Notes: generated by a model not told the origin, from the sequence alone. A stretch of 64,000 nt of DNA from Rivibacter sp049446155 (GCF_049446155.1 NZ_JBMSEE010000009.1:124001-188000), one strand, 5' to 3'. Numbered from the stretch's first letter, positions 17,228 to 27,718 are shown. Numbers and translations: made by a program.

Positions 17228-17554
17228 TCAGGCCTTGGGCGCCGGGATCTCTTCGCCGCTGGACTTGAAGACGCGCACTTTCTTGCCGTCGGCCAGGAGC
17301 TTGATGCCCACGCGGTCGGCCTTGGCCGACACCGGGTTGTAAATCGCCACGTTCGACTGGTGGATCGGCATCGTCTTGTCGACGATGCCACCGGTCGTAC
17401 CCTTCAGGGGATTGGGCTTGACGTGCTTCTTGACGACATTGACGCCATCGACCAGCAGGTGGTCGGCATCGACGCGCAGCGACACGGTGCCGCGCTTGCC
17501 CTTGTCGCGGCCAGTCAGCACGATGACCTGGTCGCCCTTGCGAATCTTGTTCAT
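17228..17554 (-). CDS. rplX: 50S ribosomal protein L24
   Basis: L24, 108 residues (104 in E. coli), an assembly initiator. The KOW motif is near the N-terminus (KGDQVIVLTGRDKGKRG) and the NVVKKHVKPNP segment is conserved. The start MNKIRKGDQ was chosen on homology; the frame is open further upstream across the rplN gene. Spc operon. Confidence 0.97.
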   Translation of the reverse strand: MNKIRKGDQVIVLTGRDKGKRGTVSLRVDADHLLVDGVNVVKKHVKPNPLKGTTGGIVDKTMPIHQSNVAIYNPVSAKADRVGIKLLADGKKVRVFKSSGEEIPAPKA

Positions 17555-17580
17555 GACCTGTCCTTTGCCGAACGTCAGCG

Positions 17581-17949
17581 TCAGAGCACTTCCGGCGCGA
17601 GCGACACGATCTTCATGAAGCGCTCCGAACGCAGCTCGCGCGTCACGGGGCCGAAGATGCGCGTGCCGATCGGCTCGAGCTTGTTGTTCAGCAGTACGGC
17701 GGCGTTGCCGTCGAACTTCACCAGCGAGCCGTCCTGGCGGCGAACGCCCTTGGCGGTGCGAACGACGACGGCGCTGTAGACCTCGCCCTTCTTCACGCGA
17801 CCACGCGGCGCAGCCTCCTTGATGGAGACCTTGATGATGTCGCCAATGCCGGCGTAGCGACGCTTGGAGCCGCCGAGCACCTTGATGCACATGACGCTCT
17901 TCGCGCCCGTGTTGTCCGCGACGTCGAGCCGCGATTGCATTTGGATCAT
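17581..17949 (-). CDS. rplN: 50S ribosomal protein L14
   Basis: L14, 122 residues (123 in E. coli), the first gene of the spc operon. MIQMQSRLDVADNTGAK at the start and the IGTRIFGPVTRELR segment near the C-terminus are diagnostic. A 230-base spacer separates it from the peroxiredoxin gene upstream; that spacer holds a strong promoter and a hairpin with a T-run. Confidence 0.98.
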   Translation of the reverse strand: MIQMQSRLDVADNTGAKSVMCIKVLGGSKRRYAGIGDIIKVSIKEAAPRGRVKKGEVYSAVVVRTAKGVRRQDGSLVKFDGNAAVLLNNKLEPIGTRIFGPVTRELRSERFMKIVSLAPEVL

Positions 17950-18100
17950 GTCTGTCCCCAACTTGCCTCGCGAGGCGCCCACCATGAGCGCAACGCAAGC
18001 AGTCTTGGTCCCGTGGAGCAAGGCCCGCCCGATCCGACGAACCCCACCCGCCGCAGGGTGAGACCGAGAGCCGATCTGCGCGCTTTGGCTGCCGCTAGGC

Positions 18101-18120
18101 AAAACGCGAGTGACCTCGCG
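18101..18120 (-). terminator. attenuator-like hairpin in the rplN (spc) leader
   Basis: On the transcript, CGCGAG-GTCA-CTCGCG is followed directly by TTTT. It begins about 28 bases after the predicted spc start site and about 150 bases before rplN, so it could stop read-through from the S10 unit or attenuate the spc operon. The stem is only 6 bp, so strength is uncertain. Confidence 0.45.
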
Positions 18121-18154
18121 CAAGTCGCAGACCGGTTTCCCGGCGAAGCTTGGC

Positions 18155-18183
18155 AGTATCCCTTAGTTGCCCGTGCGTGTCAA
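18155..18183 (-). promoter_or_regulatory. spc-operon sigma-70 promoter
   Basis: Minus strand: a perfect -35 TTGACA (18183-18178), 17-base spacer, and -10 GATACT (18160-18155, 4/6). The -35 overlaps the stop codon of the peroxiredoxin gene. The predicted start near 18148 gives rplN a leader of about 200 bases. Confidence 0.78.
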
Positions 18184-18689
18184 GCGCCGGCAACCTGGCC
18201 CAGCAAGGTCTGGGCATCGCTCACCTCGAACTTGCCCGGCGCCTCGACATTGAGCGCCTTGACCACGCCGTCCTTGACCAGCATCGAGTAGCGGTTCGAG
18301 CGCAGCCCCATGCCGCGGGCGCTGAGATCGAGCGTGAGGCCCGTCGCCCTGGCGAAGTCAGCGCTTCCGTCGGCCATCATGCGCACCTTGCCTTCGGTCT
18401 TCTGATCGCGCGCCCAGGCGCCCATCACGAAGGCGTCGTTGACCGACACGCACCAGATCTCGTCGACGCCGGCCGCCTTGAACTTGGGCGCGAGCTCGAC
18501 GAAGCCCGGCACGTGCTTGGCCGAGCAGGTGGGCGTGAAAGCGCCCGGCAGCCCGAAGATCGCGATCGTCTTGCCGGCAGTGGCCTTGGCGATGTCGAAG
18601 TTGTTGGGGCCGATCGAGCAACCCTCTCCTTCGACTTCCACGTACTCCTGCAGCGTGCCGCCGGGCAGCTTGTCTCCGACCTTGATCAT
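18180..18689 (-). CDS. Prx5-type peroxiredoxin
   Basis: Thiol peroxidase of the peroxiredoxin-5/AhpE-like group, 169 residues, that reduces hydrogen and organic peroxides using thioredoxin or glutaredoxin/glutathione. The active site PGAFTPTCS carries the peroxidatic Cys55; a second Cys at residue 80 (EIWCVSVND) is a possible resolving residue, and the MGLRSNRYSMLVKDG segment is typical of the group. The start has the strong site GGAGG. It lies between rpsQ and rplN, exactly at the boundary of the S10 and spc operons and in the same direction, so it is probably co-transcribed with the S10 genes. This location is unusual outside this lineage. Confidence 0.93.
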   Translation of the reverse strand: MIKVGDKLPGGTLQEYVEVEGEGCSIGPNNFDIAKATAGKTIAIFGLPGAFTPTCSAKHVPGFVELAPKFKAAGVDEIWCVSVNDAFVMGAWARDQKTEGKVRMMADGSADFARATGLTLDLSARGMGLRSNRYSMLVKDGVVKALNVEAPGKFEVSDAQTLLGQVAGA

Positions 18690-18824
18690 TGCGGGCCTCC
18701 TTGCACTTGATGGAGCGGCGCGCCATCGGCTTGCCGCGGAAAAACAAAACGACCGGGCGCCAGCTTGCCAGCGCACCGGTCGTCGCGGTCCAGGGTCACG
18801 GATGTCCCTGAGCCGAGGTCAGCT

Positions 18825-19100
18825 TCAGACGCTGCGCGCCTTCTCGACCAGGCGGGTCACGACCCATGACTTGGTCTTCGAGATCGGCCGGCCTTCGGCG
18901 ATCTCGACGACGTCTCCGAGGTGGTACTCGCCGTTCTCGTCATGCGCGTGGTACTTGCGCGAGCGGGCCACGATCTTGCCGTAGAGCTCGTGCTTGATGC
19001 GGCGCTCGACCAGGACGGTGATCGTCTTCGCGCGCTTGTCGCTGACGACGCGGCCAACCAGTGTGCGCGTGTTCTTCTCGGTGGCTTGAGCTTGCGTCAT
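18825..19100 (-). CDS. rpsQ: 30S ribosomal protein S17
   Basis: S17, 91 residues (84 in E. coli), an early assembly protein with an OB fold. TRTLVGRVVSDKRAKTITVLVERR and the KYHAHDENGEYHLGDVVEIAEGRPISKTKSW-type core (first part quoted) identify it. Its start overlaps the rpmC stop by four bases (ATGA), implying coupled translation. Last ribosomal gene of the S10 group before the peroxiredoxin. Confidence 0.97.
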   Translation of the reverse strand: MTQAQATEKNTRTLVGRVVSDKRAKTITVLVERRIKHELYGKIVARSRKYHAHDENGEYHLGDVVEIAEGRPISKTKSWVVTRLVEKARSV

Positions 19101-19297
19101 TGCGCGGCTCCCTTCTTCTTCTCGGCCAGGATGGTCTTGGCGCGAGCGATGGCGCGACGGGTCTGGCCCAGGCTGGCGGTGTTGCTCAGCTGCTGGGTGC
19201 CCTTTTGCATGCGCAGGCCGAAGTGCGCCTTGAGGAGGTCCTTGACCTCCTGCTCGAGCGCCGCCACGTCCTTGCTGCGGAGTTCGGATGCTTTCAT
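19097..19297 (-). CDS. rpmC: 50S ribosomal protein L29
   Basis: L29, 66 residues (63 in E. coli), located at the peptide exit where SRP and trigger factor dock. MKASELRSKDVAALEQE is the family N-terminus and determines the start; an upstream in-frame extension reads into rplP and is rejected. It overlaps rpsQ by four bases. Confidence 0.97.
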   Translation of the reverse strand: MKASELRSKDVAALEQEVKDLLKAHFGLRMQKGTQQLSNTASLGQTRRAIARAKTILAEKKKGAAQ

Positions 19298-19317
19298 GTC
19301 AGTTCCTTGCTGCCGCT

Positions 19318-19734
19318 TCAGGCGCCAACCTGGCGCGCGACGAAGGTGCACTTCAGCGGCAGCTTGGCAGCGGCCAGCGTGAAGGCTTCGCGAGCGAGCG
19401 CCTCGGGCACGCCGTTGATCTCGTACAGGACCTTGCCCGGCTGGATCTCGGCGACGTAGTACTCGGGGTTGCCCTTGCCGTTACCCATGCGCACTTCGGC
19501 CGGCTTCTGCGAAATCGGCTTGTCCGGGAAGATGCGGATGAAGATGCGGCCACCGCGCTTCACGTGACGCGAGATCGCGCGACGCGCGGCCTCGATCTGG
19601 CGAGCGGTGATGCGGCCGCGTTCGGTGGCCTTCAGGCCGAAGTCGCCGAACGACACGTTGGCGCCACGCGTGGCAACGCCGGTGTTGCGGCCCTTCTGCT
19701 CCTTGCGGTATTTCCGACGAGCGGGTTGCAGCAT
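19318..19734 (-). CDS. rplP: 50S ribosomal protein L16
   Basis: L16, 138 residues (136 in E. coli), important for A-site tRNA positioning and peptidyl-transferase maturation. MLQPARRKYRKEQKGRN and the motif GNGKGNPEYYVAEIQPGKV are diagnostic; the conserved Arg that is hydroxylated in E. coli lies in this region. It begins two bases after the rpsC stop. Confidence 0.98.
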   Translation of the reverse strand: MLQPARRKYRKEQKGRNTGVATRGANVSFGDFGLKATERGRITARQIEAARRAISRHVKRGGRIFIRIFPDKPISQKPAEVRMGNGKGNPEYYVAEIQPGKVLYEINGVPEALAREAFTLAAAKLPLKCTFVARQVGA

Positions 19735-19736
19735 GT

Positions 19737-20627
<891 letters not shown>

Positions 20628-20640
20628 GGTCTTCCTGGCC

Positions 20641-20970
20641 TCAGTTGCCGACGGTGACGAAGATGTGGCAGGTCGGCTTGCTGATCCGATTGCCGCGGCC
20701 CTTCGCACGCGCGGTGAAGCGCTTGAGCGTGGCGCCCTGCTCGACGTAGATGGTCTTGACCTTCAGCTCGTCGATATCGGCGCCGTCGTTGTGCTCGGCA
20801 TTGGCGATCGCGGACTCCAGCGCCTTCTTGATGATCAAGGCAGCCTTCTTCTGCGTGAACGCCAGGATGTCGAGCGCCTGACCCACTTTCTTGCCGCGGA
20901 TGAGGTCCGCCACCAGCCGACCCTTGTCGACCGACAGGCGCACGCCGCGAACGATTGCTCGGGTTTCCAT
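20641..20970 (-). CDS. rplV: 50S ribosomal protein L22
   Basis: L22, 109 residues (110 in E. coli), whose hairpin lines the exit tunnel. METRAIVRGVRLSVDKGRLV and the tunnel-hairpin region RFTARAKGRGNRISKPTCHI are recognised. The hairpin shows no deletion of the kind that gives macrolide resistance. S10 operon. Confidence 0.97.
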   Translation of the reverse strand: METRAIVRGVRLSVDKGRLVADLIRGKKVGQALDILAFTQKKAALIIKKALESAIANAEHNDGADIDELKVKTIYVEQGATLKRFTARAKGRGNRISKPTCHIFVTVGN

Positions 20971-20980
20971 CGCGCGCTCC

Positions 20981-21256
20981 TTACTTCTTGGCCTTCTTGT
21001 CGCCCGGGTGACCCTTGAACGTGCGGGTCAGAGCGAACTCGCCGAGCTTGTGGCCGACCATCTGGTCGTTCACATACACCGGCACGTGCTGCTTGCCGTT
21101 GTGCACGGCAATCGTCAGGCCGATGAACTCGGGCAGGATGGTGGAGCGGCGCGACCAGGTCTTGATCGGCTTCTTGTCCTTGGTGGCCACGGCCTTTTCG
21201 ACCTTGGCGACCAGGTGATGGTCCACGAACGGACCCTTCTTCAGAGAACGAGTCAT
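20981..21256 (-). CDS. rpsS: 30S ribosomal protein S19
   Basis: S19, 91 residues (92 in E. coli), a head protein beside S13. MTRSLKKGPFVDHHLVAKV and TIAVHNGKQHVPVYVNDQMVG mark the family. Placed between rplB and rplV as usual. Confidence 0.97.
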   Translation of the reverse strand: MTRSLKKGPFVDHHLVAKVEKAVATKDKKPIKTWSRRSTILPEFIGLTIAVHNGKQHVPVYVNDQMVGHKLGEFALTRTFKGHPGDKKAKK

Positions 21257-21268
21257 GTGACCTGCCCC

Positions 21269-22093
21269 TTACTTCTTGCGACGCGAGACGATGAACGTCT
21301 GCGTGCGCTTGTTCTTGCGAGTGCGGTAACCCTTGGTCAGCGTGTTCCAAGGCGACACCGGAGCGCGGGCTTCGCCGGTGCGGCCTTCGCCGCCGCCGTG
21401 CGGGTGGTCCACCGGGTTCATGGCAACGCCGCGCACGGTCGGGCGGATGCCCTTCCAGCGGATCGCACCGGCCTTGCCGTACTGGCGCAGGCTGTGCTCT
21501 TCGTTGCTCACTTCACCGATCGTGGCGCGGCAGTCGATGTGCACGCGGCGCACTTCACCCGAGCGAAGCCGCACCTGGGCGTACATGCCTTCGCGCGCCA
21601 TCAGCACCACCGAGGTGCCGGCCGAGCGGGCGATCTGCGCGCCCTTGCCGGGCAGCAGCTCGACGCAATGGATCGTGGAGCCCACCGGGATGTTGCGGAT
21701 CGGCAGCGTGTTGCCGGCCTTGATCGGCGCCTCGGCGCCGCTCAGCAGCGTCTGGCCGACTTCGATGCCGCGCGGCGCGATCACGTAGCGGCGCTCGCCG
21801 TCGGCGTAGCACACCAGCGCAATGTGGGCCGTGCGGTTCGGGTCGTACTCGATGCGCTCGACCTTTGCCGGGATGCCGTCCTTGGTGCGCTTGAAATCGA
21901 CGACGCGATAGTGGTGCTTGTGACCACCGCCCTTGTGGCGCGTCGTGATGTGGCCGTTGTTGTTGCGGCCGGCGTTCTGCTTCTGCGGCTCGAGCAGCGA
22001 CGCTTCCGGCGCGCCCTTGTGCAGATGCGAATGCACCACCTTCACCACGGCGCGGCGGCCGGGCGACGTGGGTTTGACTTTGACGACGGCCAT
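21269..22093 (-). CDS. rplB: 50S ribosomal protein L2
   Basis: L2, 274 residues (273 in E. coli), needed for subunit association and peptidyl-transferase formation. The conserved MNPVDHPHGGGEGR loop near the C-terminus, with the functionally important His, and the GRNNNGHITTRHKGGGHK segment in the N-terminal half identify it. Its ATG shares a base with the rplW stop, indicating coupled translation. Confidence 0.98.
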   Translation of the reverse strand: MAVVKVKPTSPGRRAVVKVVHSHLHKGAPEASLLEPQKQNAGRNNNGHITTRHKGGGHKHHYRVVDFKRTKDGIPAKVERIEYDPNRTAHIALVCYADGERRYVIAPRGIEVGQTLLSGAEAPIKAGNTLPIRNIPVGSTIHCVELLPGKGAQIARSAGTSVVLMAREGMYAQVRLRSGEVRRVHIDCRATIGEVSNEEHSLRQYGKAGAIRWKGIRPTVRGVAMNPVDHPHGGGEGRTGEARAPVSPWNTLTKGYRTRKNKRTQTFIVSRRKK

Positions 22094-22407
22094 TACGCGG
22101 CCTCCCCGGAGAAGTTGAGCTCCTGACCCGGCTTCAGGCAGACATAGGCCTTGCGAACGTTGTCGCGGCGGCCAATGCTCTTGCCGAAACGCTTGGTCTT
22201 GCCCTTGATGTTCACGACCGAGACCTTGTCGACCTCGACCTTGAACAGCAGCTCCACGGCAGCCTTGATCTCGGGCTTCGTGGCGTCCTGCAGCACCTTG
22301 AACAGCACCTGGTTGTGCTTCTCGGCAACCGACGTGGCCTTTTCGGACACGATCGGCGACACGAGGACCTGCATCAGGCGGCCTTCATCAAACTTGATGG
22401 CGCTCAT
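22093..22407 (-). CDS. rplW: 50S ribosomal protein L23
   Basis: L23, 104 residues (100 in E. coli), the trigger-factor docking site at the exit tunnel. VLVSPIVSEKATSVAEKHN and the C-terminal RDNVRKAYVCLKPGQELNF are typical. It overlaps rplD by four bases and shares one base with rplB. Confidence 0.97.
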   Translation of the reverse strand: MSAIKFDEGRLMQVLVSPIVSEKATSVAEKHNQVLFKVLQDATKPEIKAAVELLFKVEVDKVSVVNIKGKTKRFGKSIGRRDNVRKAYVCLKPGQELNFSGEAA

Positions 22408-23024
22408 GCCAGGATCTCCTTGAGCTGGTCGATCGCGCCCTTGGTCACCAGGACCTTCTTGTAATGAACAAGCGAGAGCGGATCGGCGTAGCGCGGCTCG
22501 ATCACCATCACGTTCGCGAGATTGCGCGACGCGAGGAACAGGTTCTCGTCGACCTCGTCGGCGATCACCAGCACGGAATCGAGACCCATGGCCTTGAACT
22601 TGGCGGCCAGCAGCTTGGTCTTCGGCGCCTCGACCTTCAGCGAGTCGACGACGGCCAGGCGGCCTTCACGCACCAGCTGCGAGAAGATGGCGGCCATGCC
22701 GGCGCGGTACATCTTCTTGTTGACCTTCTGCGCGAAGTTCTCTTCCGGCGTGTTCGGGAAGATGCGGCCGCCCCCACGCCACAGCGGCGAGGAGGTCATG
22801 CCCGCGCGGGCGCGGCCGGTGCCCTTCTGGCGCCACGGCTTCTTGGTCGAATGCTTGACGGTGCCGCGATCCTTCTGGGCGCGCGTGCCTTGCCTGGCGT
22901 TGGCCTGGTAGGCGACGACGACCTGATGGACCAGGGCCTCGTTGTAGTCACGGCCGAACACGGTGTCAGGGGCGTCCACCTTGGCGGAGGCCTGACCCTG
23001 CTCGTTCAGGAGCTCGAGTTGCAT
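22404..23024 (-). CDS. rplD: 50S ribosomal protein L4
   Basis: L4, 206 residues (201 in E. coli), a tunnel-lining assembly protein that in E. coli also represses the S10 operon. Recognised from KHSTKKPWRQKGTGRARAG, the extended loop inserted in 23S rRNA, and LWRGGGRIFPNTPEENF. The start overlaps the rplC stop by one base (TGATG). Confidence 0.98.
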   Translation of the reverse strand: MQLELLNEQGQASAKVDAPDTVFGRDYNEALVHQVVVAYQANARQGTRAQKDRGTVKHSTKKPWRQKGTGRARAGMTSSPLWRGGGRIFPNTPEENFAQKVNKKMYRAGMAAIFSQLVREGRLAVVDSLKVEAPKTKLLAAKFKAMGLDSVLVIADEVDENLFLASRNLANVMVIEPRYADPLSLVHYKKVLVTKGAIDQLKEILA

Positions 23025-23695
23025 CAGTTCGCTCCCTTCGCGATCTTGGCCTTGACGGCCGGACGCACGGTGACGAAGCCACCCTTGGCGCCAGGGACCG
23101 CACCCTTGACCAGCAGCAGTTGACGGGCTTCGTCAACACGCACGATGTCGAGGTTCTGCGTGGTGACCGTCTCGTCGCCGAGGTGACCCGACATGCGCTT
23201 GCCCGGGAACACGCGGCCCGGATCCTGCGCCATCGAGATCGAGCCCGGCACGTTGTGCGAGCGCGAGTTACCGTGCGATGCGCGCTGCGAACCGAAGTTG
23301 TGGCGCTTGATGGTGCCGGTGAAGCCCTTACCGATCGAGGTGCCCTGCACGTCGACGGTCTGGCCGGCCGCGAACATCGTCACCGGCAGCGTGGCGCCCG
23401 GCTTGAAGCCGGCAGCGACATCGGCGGCGACGCGGAATTCCTTGAGGATCTCGCCGGCTTCGACACCGGCCTTGGCGAGGTGACCCGCTTCCGGCTTGGT
23501 GACGCGCGAAGCCTTGCGCGAACCGAACGTGACCTGCACGGCAGCGTAGCCGTCGGCCTCGTCGGTCTTGACCTGGGTGACGCGGTTGTTGGACACGTCG
23601 AGCACGGTCACGGGAACGGCGTCGCCGTCGTCCGTGAAGATGCGCATCATGCCCACCTTGCGACCCAGCAATCCGAGGCGATTGCTCAGACTCAT
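23024..23695 (-). CDS. rplC: 50S ribosomal protein L3
   Basis: L3, 223 residues (209 in E. coli), an early assembly protein reaching the peptidyl-transferase centre. LGLLGRKVGMMRIFTDDG at the start, HGNSRSHNVPGSISMAQDPGRVF in the loop region (partly quoted: GRVFPGKRMSGHLGD) are diagnostic; the Gln methylated in E. coli L3 lies in SMAQDPG. It is the first gene of this S10-type unit; a 205-base spacer with a promoter precedes it. Confidence 0.98.
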   Translation of the reverse strand: MSLSNRLGLLGRKVGMMRIFTDDGDAVPVTVLDVSNNRVTQVKTDEADGYAAVQVTFGSRKASRVTKPEAGHLAKAGVEAGEILKEFRVAADVAAGFKPGATLPVTMFAAGQTVDVQGTSIGKGFTGTIKRHNFGSQRASHGNSRSHNVPGSISMAQDPGRVFPGKRMSGHLGDETVTTQNLDIVRVDEARQLLLVKGAVPGAKGGFVTVRPAVKAKIAKGAN

Positions 23696-23771
23696 GGTTC
23701 TTCTCCAGCTCCGCCAAGCGAAGCCTTTGTTTCGAACACCCGACATCGATTGGCCGGGCTGACTGATTTCC

Positions 23772-23831
23772 CTTCCTCGGGCTTGCGCCCTGGAAGAGCT
23801 CTGCGCGGATGAGCCAAAGCCCATCCGCGCA
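23772..23831 (-). promoter_or_regulatory. two-hairpin leader of rplC
   Basis: Right after the predicted start site the transcript can form a 10-bp stem TGCGCGGATG / CATCCGCGCA (10-base loop, 23802-23831), then a second compound stem CTTCC..GGGC / GCCC..GGAAG (23772-23796). The layout recalls ribosomal-protein autoregulatory leaders such as the L4-controlled S10 leader, but the sequence alone does not show what binds. Confidence 0.45.
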
Positions 23832-23842
23832 GGAAGCCTGAA

Positions 23843-23870
23843 ATTGTAGCAGCTTCGGGTTTTCGCGCAA
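23843..23870 (-). promoter_or_regulatory. candidate promoter of the rplC unit
   Basis: Minus strand: -10 TACAAT (23848-23843, 5/6) with a weak -35 TTGCGC (23870-23865) at a 16-base spacing, in the rpsJ-rplC gap. It would start the S10-type operon at rplC rather than rpsJ. The -35 overlaps the loop of a small hairpin (CTTCGGGT / ACCCGAAG, 23853-23883) that follows rpsJ. Confidence 0.5.
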
Positions 23871-23900
23871 ACGAGACCCGAAGCGGCGATGCCGCAGGGC

Positions 23901-24212
23901 TTACTGCAGCTTGATCTCGACGTCGACGCCGGCCGGCAGGTCCAGCTTCATCAGGGCGTCGACCGTCTTGTCGGTCGGATCGACGATGTCCATCAGACGC
24001 TGATGGGTGCGGATTTCGAACTGGTCGCGCGAGGTCTTGTTGACGTGCGGCGAGCGCAGGATGTCGAAGCGCTGCAGCCGGGTCGGCAGGGGCACGGGGC
24101 CCTTGACGATCGCGCCGGTGCGCTTGGCGGTGTCCACGATCTCGAGCGCCGACTGGTCGATCAGCTTGTAATCGAACGCTTTCAGGCGGATGCGGATCTT
24201 CTGCTTTTGCAT
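23901..24212 (-). CDS. rpsJ: 30S ribosomal protein S10
   Basis: S10/NusE, 103 residues as in E. coli; also a partner of NusB and NusG in antitermination. MQKQKIRIRLKAFDYKLID and the loop SPHVNKTSRDQFEIRTHQR are unmistakable. It follows tuf by 93 bases and precedes rplC by 205, so it appears to be the tail of the str-tuf unit rather than the head of the S10 unit. Confidence 0.98.
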   Translation of the reverse strand: MQKQKIRIRLKAFDYKLIDQSALEIVDTAKRTGAIVKGPVPLPTRLQRFDILRSPHVNKTSRDQFEIRTHQRLMDIVDPTDKTVDALMKLDLPAGVDVEIKLQ

Positions 24213-24234
24213 GATGGTTCCTTCAAAGAGCGTT

Positions 24235-24252
24235 GCGGCAGCAAGCTGCCGC
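24235..24252 (-). promoter_or_regulatory. palindromic hairpin between tuf and rpsJ
   Basis: GCGGCAGC-AA-GCTGCCGC, a perfect 8-bp inverted repeat 54 bases beyond the tuf stop. There is no T-run. It could form an RNA hairpin with a four-base loop that partly terminates or protects the tuf message. Confidence 0.4.
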
Positions 24253-24305
24253 GAGGTTTGGAAGGGGCGAGCGCCTCGCGGCGCGCGCCCGCATCACGCA
24301 AAGGC

Positions 24306-25496
<1,191 letters not shown>

Positions 25497-25615
25497 TTCA
25501 ATTCTCCGAGGAAAGAGCAGCTGCCCGTGTGCGGTTTAAGGTCTCCGGCGCCGTCGTCACTCACCCGCCACGGGCAGCAACGGATGCGACGATGCCGAAG
25601 ACCGGCTTGATGAAA

Positions 25616-27718
25616 TTACTTCGCGCGCGAGGTGATGATCGCGTCGGCGACGTTCTTCGGAGCCTCGCTGTAGTGCTTGAACTCCATCGTGTACGTCGCG
25701 CGGCCCTGGGACATCGAGCGCAGCGTGGTCGAGTAGCCGAACATCTCGGACAGAGGAACCTCTGCCTTGATGATCTTGCCGCCGCCGACCATGTCGTCCA
25801 TGCCCTGCACCATGCCGCGACGCGACGACAGGTCGCCCATCACGTTGCCGGCGTAGTCTTCCGGCGTCTCGACCTCGACCGACATCATCGGCTCGAGGAT
25901 GACCGGGCTGGCCTTGCGGCAGCCGTCCTTGAAGCCCATCGAGGCGGCCATCTTGAACGCGTTTTCGTTCGAGTCCACGTCGTGGTACGAACCAAAGGTC
26001 AGCGTGACCTTCACGTCCACGACCGGGTAGCCCGCCAGCACGCCGTTGGGCAGCGTGTCGATGATCCCCTTCTCGACCGCCGGGATGAACTCGCGCGGCA
26101 CCACGCCGCCCTTGATCGCGTCCACGAACTCGAAGCCCTTGCCCGGCTCCTGCGGCTCGATCTTGAGCACGACGTGGCCGTACTGGCCCTTGCCGCCCGA
26201 CTGGCGAACGAACTTGCCTTCGACGTCCTCGACCGCCTTGCGGATCGTCTCGCGATACGCGACCTGCGGCTTGCCGACGTTGGCCTCGACGCCGAACTCG
26301 CGCTTCATGCGGTCGACGATGATCTCGAGGTGAAGTTCGCCCATGCCGGAGATGATGGTCTGGCCGGACTCTTCGTCGGTACGCACGCGGAACGACGGAT
26401 CTTCCTGCGCCAGGCGGCCCAGGGCGATGCCCATCTTCTCCTGGTCGGCCTTGGTCTTCGGCTCGACGGCCTGCGAGATCACCGGCTCCGGGAACACCAT
26501 CTTCTCAAGCGTGATGATGGCTTCCGGATCGCACAGGGTCTCGCCCGTGGTCACTTCCTTCAGGCCAACGCACGCGGCGATGTCGCCCGCGAGAATTTCC
26601 TTGATCTCTTCACGCTGGTTGGCGTGCATCTGCAGGATCCGGCCGATGCGCTCCTTCTTGCCCTTGATCGGGTTGTAGACGGAGTCGCCCGACTTCAGAA
26701 CGCCCGAGTAGACGCGCACGAAGGTCAGCTGGCCGACGTAGGGGTCGGTCATCAGCTTGAACGCCAGCGCGGCGAACTTCTCGTTGTCGTCGGCCTTGCG
26801 GGTGACTTCCTTGTCGTCCTCGTCATGCCCCGGCACCGGCGGAATGTCGATCGGCGAAGGCATGAACTCGATCACGGCGTCGAGCATGCGCTGGACGCCC
26901 TTGTTCTTGAAGGCCGTGCCGCACAACATCGGCTGGATCTCGCCGGCGATGGTGCGCGTGCGCAGGCCCTGCTTGATCTCGGCTTCGGTGAGCTCACCGG
27001 TCTCGAGATACTTGTTCATCAGCTCTTCGCTGGACTCGGCGGCCGCCTCGACCATGCCTTCGCGCCACTTCTGGCAGTCAGCCTCGAGCTCGGCCGGGAT
27101 CGGGCCGTACTCGAACTTCATGCCCTGCGAGGCCTCGTCCCAGATGATCGCCTTCATCTTGAACAGGTCCACCACGCCCTTGAAGTTCTCTTCGGCGCCG
27201 ATGGGCACGACGATGGGCACGGGGTTGGCCTTCAGGCGCGTCTTCATCTGGTCATAGACCTTGAAGAAGTTCGCGCCGGTGCGGTCCATCTTGTTGACGA
27301 ACGCGAGGCGGGGCACCTTGTACTTGTTGGCCTGGCGCCAGACGGTCTCCGACTGCGGCTGCACGCCGCCCACGGCGCAGTACACCATGCACGCGCCGTC
27401 GAGCACGCGCATCGAGCGCTCCACCTCGATGGTGAAGTCGACGTGCCCCGGGGTGTCGATGATGTTGATGCGGTGCTCGGGGAAGGACAGGTCCATGCCC
27501 TTCCAGAAGCAGGTGGTCGCAGCCGACGTGATCGTGATGCCACGCTCCTGCTCCTGCTCCATCCAGTCCATGGTGGCGGCGCCGTCGTGCACTTCGCCGA
27601 TCTTGTGGTTCACACCCGTGTAGAACAGGATGCGCTCGGTCGTCGTGGTCTTGCCGGCATCGATGTGCGCCGAGATACCGATGTTGCGGTAGCGCTCGAT
27701 GGGGGTCTTGCGGGACAT
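25616..27718 (-). CDS. fusA: elongation factor G
   Basis: Translocation GTPase, 700 residues (704 in E. coli). GTPase motifs are AHIDAGKTTTTE near residue 17, DTPGHVDF and NKMDR. Domain IV is recognised from YRETIRKAVEDVEGKFVRQ and GGKGQYGHV, and the C-terminus from GYSTTLRSMSQGRATYTMEF. It lies between rpsG and tuf in the classical str order. Confidence 0.99.
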   Translation of the reverse strand: MSRKTPIERYRNIGISAHIDAGKTTTTERILFYTGVNHKIGEVHDGAATMDWMEQEQERGITITSAATTCFWKGMDLSFPEHRINIIDTPGHVDFTIEVERSMRVLDGACMVYCAVGGVQPQSETVWRQANKYKVPRLAFVNKMDRTGANFFKVYDQMKTRLKANPVPIVVPIGAEENFKGVVDLFKMKAIIWDEASQGMKFEYGPIPAELEADCQKWREGMVEAAAESSEELMNKYLETGELTEAEIKQGLRTRTIAGEIQPMLCGTAFKNKGVQRMLDAVIEFMPSPIDIPPVPGHDEDDKEVTRKADDNEKFAALAFKLMTDPYVGQLTFVRVYSGVLKSGDSVYNPIKGKKERIGRILQMHANQREEIKEILAGDIAACVGLKEVTTGETLCDPEAIITLEKMVFPEPVISQAVEPKTKADQEKMGIALGRLAQEDPSFRVRTDEESGQTIISGMGELHLEIIVDRMKREFGVEANVGKPQVAYRETIRKAVEDVEGKFVRQSGGKGQYGHVVLKIEPQEPGKGFEFVDAIKGGVVPREFIPAVEKGIIDTLPNGVLAGYPVVDVKVTLTFGSYHDVDSNENAFKMAASMGFKDGCRKASPVILEPMMSVEVETPEDYAGNVMGDLSSRRGMVQGMDDMVGGGKIIKAEVPLSEMFGYSTTLRSMSQGRATYTMEFKHYSEAPKNVADAIITSRAK

